64,000 bases of DNA from contig NZ_CP056199.1 of the NCBI RefSeq assembly GCF_013782625.1, forward strand, positions 2,064,588-2,128,587. Reading direction: 5' to 3'. Below are positions 41,781 through 51,234 of this stretch, in pieces. Position 1 is the stretch's first letter; each line of letters starts with the position of its first letter. Made by a program: the position numbers and the translations under genes. Below the pieces are notes generated by a model that did no database searches, had not been told where the DNA came from, and was given only the letters and a program-made list of their open reading frames with translations. This DNA is from Enterobacter sp. RHBSTW-00994 (GTDB taxonomy: Bacteria; Pseudomonadota; Gammaproteobacteria; Enterobacterales; Enterobacteriaceae).

Positions 41781-43166
41781 ATGAAAACCGCTCTTGCGCC
41801 CGCCCTCACGTTGCGAGAGAAGCTCTGTTACGGCCTGGGGGATACCTCAGCGAATATCTTTATGGGCATGACGATGATGTTCTTGTCCATCTACTACACC
41901 GATGTGTTCCAGCTTAACCCTGCAATAATGGGCAGTTTGTTTTTGATGGCGCGCTTGTTGGATGCGTTTGGCGATCCCCTTATTGGTCTTCTGGCGGACC
42001 GGACTCGTTCTTCCCGTGGGCGTTATCGGCCCTGGTTGCTCTGGTTCGCGCTTCCCTATGGACTGAGCTGCGCGGCGGTCTTTTTTTCGCCTGAACTCAG
42101 CGCGTTCTGGCGCACGGTTTATGCCTGTCTGACCTATACCGCGCTGGTGCTTAGCTTCAGCTTTGTGGTGGTTCCCTATGTATCACTGCTGGGCGCAATC
42201 TCAGCCGATAGCGACGAACGGATCCACATTAATGCGATCCGCTTTCCTCTTGCCAAAACGGCCTATTTACTCTGCTCACTGTTGATCCCTGCGCTGATTA
42301 CCCTCTTTGATAACGATGTACTGGGCTACCGGGTGGTGATGAGCGGGATTGGATTGTTGTCTACGCTGTTGATCCTGATTTGTTACTTCAATACGCAGGA
42401 GCGGGTGATCCCGGAGGGTATGCCCGCCGTCAGTCTGCGCCAGCAGTTTGGTTATCTCCTGAAAAATGACCAGGCGCTGATCCTTTTTGCGGCGCAAGGG
42501 CTGGTGATGATCATGAATACGCTGAAGTTTGGTGCGGCAGCCTATTTCGTAAAATATGTCCTCAGTATGCCCGTCACCTTTCTGAGCATGATGCTGACTA
42601 TGGCATCGGTGGCGGGTATTGTGGCTCCGGTGATGACCGGATATCTGCTACGCAGTGGAAAGGTGAAACGCATTGTGCTGCTGGTCTACAGCCAGCTGGC
42701 GAGTGGGGCGATCACGCTGGCGATTGGCTTTATGCCAGCCAGTGCGCTCTGGTCGCATGTCGGGCTTTTTGTTTTCGCCACGCTGGCGGCAGAGCTGATT
42801 GCGGTGATCCTGTGGGCAAGCGTAGCAGATGCCGCAGATTACGGATTTTATCGTTTTGGCGTTCGCATTAACGGCATGATTGGCGGCGGTATGTTGTTCG
42901 CGACGAAAGCCGGTATGGCGGTAGGGGGCGCGCTGATAGGGTATGTGCTGGCATGGTATGGTTATCGGCCAGAAATGCACACCGTGGCGTTGCCGGATCA
43001 CCTTCCGGCGTTTCGTTGGCTCTATATCTGGCTCCCGGCCTGTTGCCTGTTTTTGACGGCGGCTTTGCTGCAGTGTTATCGGCTGGATGAACAAAAAATG
43101 AGGGATGTTATGATGGCCGTTCGGGATGAGGCGGGTCGGAAAGAGGCGACACGACATGGATTATAA
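41781..43166 (+). CDS. GPH-type sugar:cation symporter (MFS fold)
   Basis: 461 residues and twelve membrane segments. The N-terminal part EKLCYGLGDTSANIFMGMTMMFLSIYYTDVFQLNP and DAFGDPLIGLLADRT are diagnostic of the glycoside-pentoside-hexuronide family (MelB, UidB, YicJ). It should import a glycoside or uronide with a cation. It begins 73 bp after the DUF1593 gene. Its last codons overlap the start of the ROK-type gene by 11 bp, so the cluster is translationally coupled. Confidence 0.88.
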   Translation: MKTALAPALTLREKLCYGLGDTSANIFMGMTMMFLSIYYTDVFQLNPAIMGSLFLMARLLDAFGDPLIGLLADRTRSSRGRYRPWLLWFALPYGLSCAAVFFSPELSAFWRTVYACLTYTALVLSFSFVVVPYVSLLGAISADSDERIHINAIRFPLAKTAYLLCSLLIPALITLFDNDVLGYRVVMSGIGLLSTLLILICYFNTQERVIPEGMPAVSLRQQFGYLLKNDQALILFAAQGLVMIMNTLKFGAAAYFVKYVLSMPVTFLSMMLTMASVAGIVAPVMTGYLLRSGKVKRIVLLVYSQLASGAITLAIGFMPASALWSHVGLFVFATLAAELIAVILWASVADAADYGFYRFGVRINGMIGGGMLFATKAGMAVGGALIGYVLAWYGYRPEMHTVALPDHLPAFRWLYIWLPACCLFLTAALLQCYRLDEQKMRDVMMAVRDEAGRKEATRHGL

Positions 43167-44172
43167 AAAACACATTCTCAATATTTTGCACAGTGAGCAC
43201 GCGTCACGCGCGGAGATGACCCGGCGGGTTGGCGTCACCAAAGCCTACATTACCAAGCTGACATCACAGCTGTTGCAGGAAGGGTGGATTGAGGAGCGCG
43301 ATATTAAAGATGTCGCCTTTGGTCGTCCGCAGCAACTTCTGGCCGTAAAAGGCGGACAAGCCTTTAGTATCAATATTATGCTGCGAAAGGGGAGTTTTCA
43401 GGGAACGCTTAACGATTACAACACCCAGGTTGATGCGCTTGCGACTCATGAATTTTCCCTGCCGGAAATGATGACGCCAGCCGAGTTGGTCATCCGCATT
43501 GCGGGTGGCATTAAAGCGCTGTGCGACGCCGCCGGGGTTGCGCAATCCCGCATCAACGTGGCCAGTGTAGCGCTACAGGGCGGGATTGAACATTTCACCG
43601 GTGTGGTACGTTATTGCCCGCTGTTTACGGACAATAACGTCAATCTGATGGCGCTTATTCAGGAGCATGTCGGGATCACCACCCGAATTTATAACATTGC
43701 TCATTGCACCAACTACCTGCTGGCAAAGCGATCGCCGGGATTATCGTATGTGGCCTTTATGCCAGGCTTTGGCAGCCTGGGATATGGCTACTGCACAAAC
43801 GGTGTACCAGGGTTGGGTGAGAACGGTTTTTATCCGGAAATCGTACATTTACCGTATGAAGGCGGCATAGAACACGCCTTTAATGTCATTGAAGAGAACA
43901 AAGCAGAGACGGTGCTGACCACAGCGAAAGCACTCTACTTCGCCATTTGTTGCACTGCGCCCATTCATAACATCAAGCTGGCGATTGCCACTGGTGAATT
44001 GTTTGAAGATTACGGTGAAGAAGTCCTGCCGCGTGTTCAGGATATGCTGGATAACAACCCTAATCAGCATATTCGCGAAATTCGTCTCCGGCATGATAAA
44101 ACGGGATATCACTATGGCGTGAAAGGGCTGGTCCAGCTCAGTTCAGACAGTATCACTGAGCAATTGGTTTGA
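43156..44172 (+). CDS. ROK/NagC-like transcriptional regulator
   Basis: 338 residues from the ATG at 43156, overlapping the transporter stop. An N-terminal winged helix (ILHSEHASRAEMTRRVGVTKAYITKLTSQLLQEGWI) resembles NagC/Mlc/XylR proteins, and the rest follows the ROK fold (SVALQGGIEHFTGVVRY, FMPGFGSLGYGYCTNG). The zinc-binding CxCGxxGC motif of ROK proteins is not visible, so ligand binding may differ. It probably controls its own cluster. Its stop at 44170 precedes the next gene by 45 bp. Confidence 0.78.
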   Translation: MDYKKHILNILHSEHASRAEMTRRVGVTKAYITKLTSQLLQEGWIEERDIKDVAFGRPQQLLAVKGGQAFSINIMLRKGSFQGTLNDYNTQVDALATHEFSLPEMMTPAELVIRIAGGIKALCDAAGVAQSRINVASVALQGGIEHFTGVVRYCPLFTDNNVNLMALIQEHVGITTRIYNIAHCTNYLLAKRSPGLSYVAFMPGFGSLGYGYCTNGVPGLGENGFYPEIVHLPYEGGIEHAFNVIEENKAETVLTTAKALYFAICCTAPIHNIKLAIATGELFEDYGEEVLPRVQDMLDNNPNQHIREIRLRHDKTGYHYGVKGLVQLSSDSITEQLV

Positions 44173-44216
44173 TGCCTTTCCACGACGGGCTTACATCAGA
44201 ATTTGAGGTCAATAAC

Positions 44217-45605
44217 ATGGATTTTAGCGCACTTCATTTACAGGTTACGGCTGCGCCACCGGCGTTTCCGGGCGTTGCACCTGTCCCGCTTACCGACGCA
44301 ACGATGCAGGAACGTAAGAACAATGTCCTGAAACGAATGGATGCTGAGGATTTTGACGCCATTATTGTGTATGCCGACAAAGAACACGGCAGCAACTTTG
44401 AGTACCTGACGGGGTTTATTCCCCGCTTTGAAGAGGGGTTGCTGGTGCTGGAGAAAAACGGTGACGCGACCGTGATCCTCGGCAATGAAAATCTGAAGAT
44501 GGCGACATATTCCCGCCTGCCGGTCACGCTTAAGCACAGCCCGCTATTCTCGCTGCCTAACCAGCCGATGGAAAACGATAAACCCCTGAGTGTGCTGTTC
44601 GATGAAATTGGGTTGAGTGCCATGTCCCGCATTGGATTAGTCGGCTGGAAAATGTTTACTTCATCTCTGGCTGACAATAAGCAACTTTTCGATTTACCCT
44701 GGTTTATTGTCGACGCCATTCGCAACAGTATTTCGGCCAGTACGGTCCTGGAAAATGCCGCACATCTTTTTATTGGCGGAAATAAGGGTGTCCGGATCAC
44801 CAATAACGCGAATGAGATTGCACATTATGAGTACGGCGCAAATCTTGCGTCAACCTGCATACTGAACGCGATGAATGCCGTGGAGCCGGGGATTCGCGAG
44901 GCGCAATTGGGCAGCTATCTCACGGCAGAAGGCCAGTACAATACGGTAGTAACGATTGCCGCTGCCGGGCAACGTTTTGAAAAGGCCAACCTTTACCCGA
45001 CATATAAACCGGTGCAGCGAGGCCAGCCTCTTTCCATGACGACCGGTTTTAAAGGCGGGCTTTCCAGCCGGACTGGTTTTGTCATTGCTGATGAGAGCGA
45101 GTTGCCGGAAACGCAAAAAGACTATCTTGAACGCGTAGCGAAACCCTACTTTGGTGCTGTTGTTACCTGGCTCGAAACGATAAAAATTGGGATGAAGGGC
45201 GGGGAGATGTACTCCCTGATCTCGTCCGTTCTGCCGAAAGAAAAATATAGATGGCATCTGAATCCAGGGCATCTCAGCGCAGACGAAGAGTGGATGTCAT
45301 CCCCAGTCTATAACGCCTCTACGGAAACCCTGAAAAGCGGAATGATCCTGCAGATCGATATTATTCCATCCGTCCCGGGGTACACCGGCATAAGCGCCGA
45401 AGAGAGTATCGCGTTGGCAGATCCTGCGCTTCAGAAGGAGATACAACACCTTTGGCCTGAGTTATGGGCGAGAATTGAAGCCAGAAAAAACTATATAAAT
45501 AATGAGCTTAATATAAAGCTGAGCGACGATGTGATCCCACTGTCAAATACCGTGGCCTATTTGCGGCCTTTCTTACTGGCGAAAAATAAAGCCTTCACCT
45601 GTTAA
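44217..45605 (+). CDS. M24-fold (creatinase/prolidase-like) protein lacking metal ligands
   Basis: 462 residues from the ATG at 44217, with GAGG eight bases upstream. An N-terminal creatinase-type domain (about 30-170) and a C-terminal pita-bread domain (about 185-400) are recognisable, including LNPGHLSADEEW and SAEESIAL. In the place where prolidases have the two metal-binding aspartates, this protein reads LSMTTGFKGGLSSRTGF, without either Asp. Creatinase also lacks metals, so an active metal-free hydrolase is possible, as is a loss of catalysis. It is last in the sugar-related cluster. Confidence 0.75.
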   Translation: MDFSALHLQVTAAPPAFPGVAPVPLTDATMQERKNNVLKRMDAEDFDAIIVYADKEHGSNFEYLTGFIPRFEEGLLVLEKNGDATVILGNENLKMATYSRLPVTLKHSPLFSLPNQPMENDKPLSVLFDEIGLSAMSRIGLVGWKMFTSSLADNKQLFDLPWFIVDAIRNSISASTVLENAAHLFIGGNKGVRITNNANEIAHYEYGANLASTCILNAMNAVEPGIREAQLGSYLTAEGQYNTVVTIAAAGQRFEKANLYPTYKPVQRGQPLSMTTGFKGGLSSRTGFVIADESELPETQKDYLERVAKPYFGAVVTWLETIKIGMKGGEMYSLISSVLPKEKYRWHLNPGHLSADEEWMSSPVYNASTETLKSGMILQIDIIPSVPGYTGISAEESIALADPALQKEIQHLWPELWARIEARKNYINNELNIKLSDDVIPLSNTVAYLRPFLLAKNKAFTC

Positions 45606-45616
45606 ACCCGCCACGG

Positions 45617-45633
45617 GCCGGATGAAATCCGGC
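45617..45633 (+). terminator. Terminator after the M24-fold gene
   Basis: GCCGGAT and ATCCGGC form a 7-bp stem with a three-base GAA loop, followed by TCTCTTT. It ends the four-gene cluster 12 bp past the stop codon. Confidence 0.7.
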
Positions 45634-45716
45634 TCTCTTTATCTGAATGTGTCGTTATTTCAGTGGGTTCTGTTTTTTGCGCCTGGAGAGTCTTGCAGGA
45701 TAGCCTAAAAGCGTAA

Positions 45717-45736
45717 TACTGTGTTTATATACAGTA
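45717..45736. promoter_or_regulatory. LexA (SOS) box upstream of umuDC
   Basis: TACTGTGTTTATATACAGTA contains the CTG-N10-CAG core inside symmetric TA flanks, an excellent match to the SOS-box consensus TACTGTATATATATACAGTA. It lies 20 bp before umuD. Confidence 0.96.
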
Positions 45737-45755
45737 TCACGCAGGCAAGGCAATA

Positions 45756-46190
45756 ATGAGCATCCTCTTTTCGTATCACGCCACTCAACTTATTGAGTTA
45801 CCTCTTTTTTTAGAGCATGTGCCCTGCGGCTTTCCCAGCCCGGCACAGGATTACGTTGAAGATCGTCTCGATCTGAATCGGCTGGCAATAAAACATCCCA
45901 GCGCAACCTATTTTGTCAGAGTCAGTGGCGATTCGATGGTCGGGGCTGGGATCGGTGACGGCGATCTGCTGGTGGTTGATCGGTCGTTGACGGCGGTGCA
46001 TGGCGACATTGTTGTAGCCTCCGTCGCCGGTGAATTTACGGTGAAGGAGCTACAAATTCGTCCAACCCTGAGGTTGCTTGCGCACAACAGGCATTATCAG
46101 CCTATTACGTTTCAGTCTGAAGAGGAGTTGCAGATCTTCGGCGTGGTCACCCATTCACTGAAGACACACAGACATGTTCGCGCTTGTTGA
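45756..46190 (+). CDS. umuD: UmuD, autocleaved subunit of DNA polymerase V
   Basis: 144 residues. RecA-stimulated cleavage occurs between Cys24 and Gly25 (HVPCGFPSP). The catalytic dyad is Ser60 (VSGDSMVG) and Lys97 (FTVKEL), all at E. coli positions. The C-terminus extends five residues past E. coli UmuD (139), ending HRHVRAC, and these codons overlap umuC. The LexA box upstream makes it SOS-inducible. Confidence 0.95.
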   Translation: MSILFSYHATQLIELPLFLEHVPCGFPSPAQDYVEDRLDLNRLAIKHPSATYFVRVSGDSMVGAGIGDGDLLVVDRSLTAVHGDIVVASVAGEFTVKELQIRPTLRLLAHNRHYQPITFQSEEELQIFGVVTHSLKTHRHVRAC

Positions 46191-47436
46191 TGTCAACAGC
46201 TTCTACGCGTCCTGTGAGACGGTTTTTCGTCCGGACCTTCAGGGAAAGCCTGTTGCGGTGGTATCTAACAATGACGGCTGCATTATTTCGCTTTCAGCAG
46301 AAGCAAAGCGACTCGGCATCAAAATGGGAGAACCGTTTTTTAAGGTAAAAGCAAATACCTATCCGTCCAGAATCAACTTTTTTAGTTCCAATTACACGCT
46401 GTATGCCGATCTTAGCCATCGAGTTATGCAGACGCTGGCCGATATCTCCCCGGCGATAGAAATTTACTCAATAGATGAAGCGTTTGTGAATGTTTCGGGT
46501 ATCAGCAACTGCATTTCCCTGGCGGAATTTGGGCATAAAATGCGTAGCCAGGTCCGTCAAAATACCGGGCTCATCGTCGGCGTGGGGATTGCCCAGACGA
46601 AAACCCTGGCGAAGTTGGCAAATTTTGCGGCCAAGAAATGGCAAAGGACAGGGGGAGTGGTCGATCTATCAAATAAAGATCGCCAGCGAAAGCTGCTGGC
46701 GGTTGTGCCGGTGAGCGAAGTCTGGGGAGTGGGCAGGCGAATCAGTAAAAAGTTAAACGAGATGGGCATTACCACGGCGCTTGAACTGGCGGAAAGTTCA
46801 TTGTGGGTCATACGTAAGCATTTTAACGTCGTTCTCGAGCGCACGGTGCGTGAGCTTCGTGGTGAGTGCTGTCTTGCGCTGGAAGAGTTTACGCCGACGA
46901 AGCAACAGATCATCTGTAGCCGTTCTTTTGGGCATCGCATTACGCACTATGCAGATATGCGCCAGGCCATTTGCGCCTATGCGGAGCGCGCATCGGAAAA
47001 GTTACGTGCCCAGCACCAGTTTTGCCGCTTCGTCAGTGTATTTATGCGCACCAGCCCACATGCTGAAAATGAAATTTATTACGGGAATCAGGCATCCGTA
47101 ACACTGATGACCCCGACAAATGACACGCGGGACATTATTCGCGCCGCCACTGAGGGACTCGGAGGGATATGGAACGATGGGCATCGCTATATGAAGGCCG
47201 GTGTGATGCTGGCGGACTTTTTCAGTCACGGTGTCGCGCAGCTTAATCTGTTTGACGACAACCAGCCCCGCGCCAACAGTGCGGCTCTGATGGCCACCCT
47301 TGACCGCGTCAATGTCTCCGGGAAAGGAAAAGTGTGGTTTGCAGGGCAGGGAATTGAAAAATCCTGGGCAATGAAACGCGAAATGCTTTCCCCGTCTTAT
47401 ACCACACGTTTTTCCGATCTGCCTGTTGCGAAGTAA
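46174..47436 (+). CDS. umuC: UmuC, Y-family polymerase of DNA polymerase V
   Basis: 420 residues (E. coli 422). The N-terminus [21 protein letters not shown] carries the first metal-binding Asp, and [12 protein letters not shown] has the second acidic pair (about residues 101-102), as in all Y-family polymerases. The little-finger domain and UmuD-binding region follow. The C-terminal LNLFDD is a typical beta-clamp-binding motif. It performs error-prone translesion synthesis with UmuD'. Its ATG lies 17 bp inside the umuD coding region. Confidence 0.95.
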   Translation: MFALVDVNSFYASCETVFRPDLQGKPVAVVSNNDGCIISLSAEAKRLGIKMGEPFFKVKANTYPSRINFFSSNYTLYADLSHRVMQTLADISPAIEIYSIDEAFVNVSGISNCISLAEFGHKMRSQVRQNTGLIVGVGIAQTKTLAKLANFAAKKWQRTGGVVDLSNKDRQRKLLAVVPVSEVWGVGRRISKKLNEMGITTALELAESSLWVIRKHFNVVLERTVRELRGECCLALEEFTPTKQQIICSRSFGHRITHYADMRQAICAYAERASEKLRAQHQFCRFVSVFMRTSPHAENEIYYGNQASVTLMTPTNDTRDIIRAATEGLGGIWNDGHRYMKAGVMLADFFSHGVAQLNLFDDNQPRANSAALMATLDRVNVSGKGKVWFAGQGIEKSWAMKREMLSPSYTTRFSDLPVAK

Positions 47437-47775
47437 GAGAGGGTGTCGTTGCTAAACCGGTATGACTTGATCTTCCGGGAGGCATGGGTGAATAACCAAT
47501 GCACGTATCAATGATTGTTCTGTAATGGGGTGGGTTTGATTGCTGAAATGAGAAAGGATGCGTAATGAATAACAGGGGGGGGCGATACACCCCCAGAGAT
47601 TATCGTACACCGGTTGACAGCATTCTGGTGTTCGTAGGCGCGCAGTTAACCCGAATTCAGTGGAGAATGCCAAAGCAGAAGTGGAGGGACATACTGTCCT
47701 CCACGACGGGGGAGACATTCAACCGCGGAAATCAGCCCCATTTATCCGTTCGTGGAAAACAGGGTTTTGGTGTCG
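47437..47775. other. Intergenic region between umuC and mesD with two hairpins, no gene seen
   Basis: 339 bp. A G8/C5 hairpin at 47578-47594 (GGGGG, seven-base loop, CCCCC) and a second at 47681-47704 (GTGGAGG...CCTCCAC, extendable with one bulge) face the convergent 3' ends. The second is the better terminator candidate for mesD. A plus-strand frame beginning at 47565 runs into mesD antisense and is not credible as a gene. Confidence 0.55.
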
Positions 47776-48807
47776 TTAGTTTGCCGAAAGTTCTTTCCGG
47801 ACGATCTCTGCGCCTGCACTTAACGCATTCAGTTTGCCCGTGGAGACCCGACGAGGCAGGGGAGCCATGCCGCAGTTGGTCGATGGATAGAGTTTGTCGG
47901 CATCGACAAACTGAAGTGCTTTGCGTAGCGTATCGGCGACCTCTTCCGGCGTCTCGATGGTATTGGTTGCCACATCAATCGCCCCGACCATAACTTTTTT
48001 ACCGCGAATCAGTTCGAGCAGGTCCATTGGAACACGTGAGTTATGGCATTCCAGGGAGATGATATCGATATTCGAGGTCTGCAGTTTTGGAAACGCCTCT
48101 TCATATTGTCGCCACTCTGAGCCGAGCGTTTTTTTCCAGTCAGTATTGGCTTTGATGCCATATCCATAGCAAATATGTACTGCGGTTTCGCATTTAAGGC
48201 CTTCAATTGCTCTTTCTAAAGCCGCGATTCCCCAGTCATTCACCTCGTCAAAAAATACATTAAAGGCAGGTTCATCGAACTGGATGATATCCACTCCCGC
48301 AGCCTCTAACTCTTTTGCTTCCTGGTTGAGAATTTTGGCAAATTCCCAGGCGAGCTTTTCACGGCTTTTATAGTGATTATCATAAAGCGTATCGATCATC
48401 GTCATCGGCCCAGGCAGCGCCCATTTAATCGGCTGGCGGGTAAGCTGACGTAAAAATTTAGCATCTTCAACAAACACCGGTTTCTGGCGGGTAACGTCAC
48501 CCACAACCGTCGGGACACTGGCATCATAACGATTACGAATTTTGACCACCTGGCGATTCTCAAAATCCACACCGCTGAGATGCTCAATAAAGGTGGTGAC
48601 AAAGTGCTGACGCGTTTGCTCCCCATCACTGACAATATCAATGCCTGCACGCAGTTGATCAAATAAGGACAAACTCAGGGCATCTTTTTTCCCCTCAATC
48701 AGTTCGTCATTTTGCAATTTCCAGGGGGACCACAGTGTCTCTGGTTGCGCAAGCCAGGACGGTTTCGGTAAGCTGCCAGCAGTAGACGTGGGTAGTAATT
48801 TTTTCAT
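47776..48807 (-). CDS. mesD: MesD-type core methionine synthase (MetE C-terminal-domain homolog)
   Basis: 343 residues from the ATG at 48807, which has AAGGTG seven bases upstream and is preferred over the ATG at 48813. It covers only the catalytic C-terminal half of cobalamin-independent MetE. Recognisable parts include STAGSLPKPSWL, DGEQTRQHF, ALPGPMTM and, near the end, STNCGMAPLPRR with the zinc cysteine. The family called MesD makes methionine without methyl-folate and needs the DUF1852 partner MesX, encoded 27 bp upstream here. Assignment to MesD rests on this pairing. Confidence 0.82.
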   Translation of the reverse strand: MKKLLPTSTAGSLPKPSWLAQPETLWSPWKLQNDELIEGKKDALSLSLFDQLRAGIDIVSDGEQTRQHFVTTFIEHLSGVDFENRQVVKIRNRYDASVPTVVGDVTRQKPVFVEDAKFLRQLTRQPIKWALPGPMTMIDTLYDNHYKSREKLAWEFAKILNQEAKELEAAGVDIIQFDEPAFNVFFDEVNDWGIAALERAIEGLKCETAVHICYGYGIKANTDWKKTLGSEWRQYEEAFPKLQTSNIDIISLECHNSRVPMDLLELIRGKKVMVGAIDVATNTIETPEEVADTLRKALQFVDADKLYPSTNCGMAPLPRRVSTGKLNALSAGAEIVRKELSAN

Positions 48808-48834
48808 AATCATTCACCTTTTATTTTCGGTAAG

Positions 48835-49812
48835 TCAAATAGCGTAGTTAGCAGACCATTGTTCAAGAATGGCTTTATTCGGTTTGATAAAGTGTTCTTC
48901 GGTGAATTTTCCCTGCTCAATCGCCAACTGGCTACGTTCTTCCCGGTCATAAACAATTTTTGTTAATGAGTGATCCTGATGATTCAGGTCGGGCTGATAG
49001 TATTGTCCTGCTGCGGAGTTAGCATTATAAATCTCAGGGCGGTATATCTTCTGGAAGGTTTCCATTGTGCTGATCGTACTAATAAGTTCATGATTAGTAT
49101 AATCACCCAATAAATCCCCAGAGAAATAAAAGGCTAACGGTGCGGCGCTGTTTTTAGGCATGAAGTAACGAACCTTCAGGCCCATTTTATTGAAGTACAT
49201 TTCCGTTAAAGAAGAGCCATTCGGCTGGTATTCGATACCCAATACAGGATGTTCGTTACCTGTACGGTGATAAATATCTTTGCTTGACACACTTAAACAA
49301 ATAACGGGCTGTTTCCTGAAGTTATCGTTGTATTCATTCGAGTTAACGAAGTGCTTGAATATATTTCCGTGTAACTCGCCAAAGTTTTCCGGAATGCTAA
49401 ATGTGGTCTGGTCTTTATTATGATCCAGCAGCAACACACTAAAATCATAGTCACGCACATAAGAAGAGAAATTATTACCGACAATCCCTTCCGTACGTTC
49501 TTGCGTTTTTTTATCAATAATATAGGTTTTCAATATCTCAATGGCGGGGAAAACATCACCATTTTCGACAATGTTCATCTCAACTGAAATTATTTCAAGC
49601 TCTACGGCATAGCGATCGCTTTTGGGGTTATCCCAATGAACTAACGTATTAAAACGATTGTTAATCATGGCGAGTGTGTTGCGCAAGTTTTCCTGACGGT
49701 TACTCCCTCTGGCCAGATTAGCAAAGTTGGTTGTAATACGCGTATTTTCAGAAGGGTTATAGTTTTCGTCAAAACGACTACTTTTAATCGTAAATGTAAA
49801 CGCTTTACTCAT
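48835..49812 (-). CDS. mesX: MesX (DUF1852), partner of the MesD methionine synthase
   Basis: 325 residues from the ATG at 49812 (MSKAFTFTIKSSRFDENY); an in-frame start at 49875 is less likely. It is a soluble protein with no signal peptide. I recognise it as DUF1852, a family that typically precedes a core-MetE gene. Genetic work on other bacteria assigned it an accessory role in oxygen-dependent, folate-independent methionine synthesis. The methyl donor is not settled. It lies 27 bp upstream of mesD in a two-gene operon. I did not find a clear MetJ box upstream. Confidence 0.78.
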   Translation of the reverse strand: MSKAFTFTIKSSRFDENYNPSENTRITTNFANLARGSNRQENLRNTLAMINNRFNTLVHWDNPKSDRYAVELEIISVEMNIVENGDVFPAIEILKTYIIDKKTQERTEGIVGNNFSSYVRDYDFSVLLLDHNKDQTTFSIPENFGELHGNIFKHFVNSNEYNDNFRKQPVICLSVSSKDIYHRTGNEHPVLGIEYQPNGSSLTEMYFNKMGLKVRYFMPKNSAAPLAFYFSGDLLGDYTNHELISTISTMETFQKIYRPEIYNANSAAGQYYQPDLNHQDHSLTKIVYDREERSQLAIEQGKFTEEHFIKPNKAILEQWSANYAI

Positions 49813-50054
49813 CGCGGCTCTGCATCCTGGATTCTGATATGAAAACGGACGTTGTTTCTGTCCCGTCGTTTTCATGTTATCAATAAGTTAATGTTGCATA
49901 TTTTATGCCAGAGCCAATGACGGAGTTAAAGCGACTAAATTTCAATACAACATGAGCCATATTCATGATCTGGAGCACAGTGGAGCGGTCAGCCCTTGCC
50001 TGGAGATGAAACCGGCCTTTTTTTCAGCGTGATTCCGGCGTTTCAGCCGTTCCG

Positions 50055-50792
50055 TCAAACACAGACATGGTGGTTGGTTAACGTGTTGTTGACGTAGCGG
50101 TGAACCATCAATCCTGGCGATTTTTCTGCTGGTGGCACGTTAACTGTGCCAAACCAGACCGGATTGGCCGGACAGACGGAGCTACAAATATAAGCCGGGA
50201 TCCCCGCAAACAGACCGGCGACGGGTCGGTGAACGTGTCCCGCCGCCATGGCGAGCAGTTTGTTTGGCGTGTTTTTGATGAGCGCTTCCAGCTCATCCAG
50301 CCCTCTGCACATGGTCTCATCCAGCGTTGGAATGCCGGACGCAAAAACGGGGTGATGCATGAACAGTATCGAGGGTGAATTATCTGCATGATGAATGTGT
50401 TTATCCAGCCATAGCAGGTGATCGGTCACAGAACCGTAGGTCTGGTCCTCAACCGTCGAATCCAGCCCAATCAGCCGTAAGCCATCAGCATAATGGATTG
50501 TGTGCAGAGCCTCTTCAGGCGCATCGCCTGACCATGAATTTTTATCCCATACTGAGCGCATCAGGCTACGGTCATCGGAGTTGCCCGGCAGGACCAACGA
50601 CGGATAATTCTGCTGACGGAGGCGGGCCGCAATCTGTTTATAACCCTCGTTCCAGCTGTTGTCCGTTAAATCACCGGTCAGGATCAGGACATCCGGTTGC
50701 AGTTGCGCCAGCCACATCAGAACCCGGTCAAAACGGGACAGGTGATCGTTTTCGGGTGAGGCATGAATATCTGAAACCTGCGCGATTAACAT
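50055..50792 (-). CDS. Calcineurin-type metallophosphoesterase (CpdA-like)
   Basis: 245 residues. All five class III phosphodiesterase blocks are visible: QVSDIHA (5-11), LILTGDLTD, LVLPGNSDD (with D in place of H in the usual GNHD), FMHHPVFA and AAGHVHRPVAGLF. These coordinate two metal ions in the cAMP phosphodiesterase and GpdQ families. AAGGA lies seven bases before the ATG. The GNSDD variation occurs in some phosphodiesterases and could affect activity. The natural substrate is not known. Confidence 0.88.
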   Translation of the reverse strand: MLIAQVSDIHASPENDHLSRFDRVLMWLAQLQPDVLILTGDLTDNSWNEGYKQIAARLRQQNYPSLVLPGNSDDRSLMRSVWDKNSWSGDAPEEALHTIHYADGLRLIGLDSTVEDQTYGSVTDHLLWLDKHIHHADNSPSILFMHHPVFASGIPTLDETMCRGLDELEALIKNTPNKLLAMAAGHVHRPVAGLFAGIPAYICSSVCPANPVWFGTVNVPPAEKSPGLMVHRYVNNTLTNHHVCV

Positions 50793-50961
50793 AGATGTTT
50801 CCTTAAGACTAAAGGCGTTCAGAATAAGACCCCTCCCAAGACCGCCTTGACACGCACCCCGTTGACGCGGTGATTCAACGGATCGATGTAGCGCTATCTT
50901 TTGGATCTCTCCTGGACTACCGGGATAGTGTAATTCCAGGGGAAGGGGATATCACAAATCC

Positions 50962-51234
50962 TCAATGAGAGAAAATGAGCGCCACAACTAAACCTAAAAC
51001 TAAAATGGCACAATAGAAAAAGATGTTTCCGGAGTATTCAGACAGCGCATTCAGATGCTCCTGACCCTGTTTATTGAGTTTTTGAATAGCATCATTTTCA
51101 TTGCTTGCTTCTATTGTGTAAGTTTACTGAGTAAACCCTTTCTTTTTCAGATCCCTGGAAAGCGCTCGCGTGACACGATCGGCAGTGATGACTTTTGACT
51201 CATTTCCTTTAATAAACACGATATAACTATTCAT
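50962..51234 (-). pseudogene. Small single-span membrane protein gene interrupted by an in-frame stop
   Basis: The ATG at 51234 has a strong GGAGGG three to four bases upstream. Translation gives 36 residues (starting MNSYIVFIKGNESKVITADR), then a TAA at 51126-51124. The same frame stays open for 53 more codons: TYTIEASNENDAIQKLNKQG, then SGNIFFYCAILVLGLVVALI as a membrane helix, ending FSH. The two halves fit one 90-residue protein with a cytoplasmic domain and a C-terminal anchor. A single nonsense mutation is the simplest reading. No family is recognised. Confidence 0.75.

Noticed and set aside
47565-47993. 142-residue plus-strand frame with an AAAGGA-like site before ATG
   Set aside because: Most of it is antisense to the well-supported mesD gene, its composition (Arg/Trp-rich with no domain) is typical of a shadow frame, and the G8 tract at its start lies in an intergenic hairpin.
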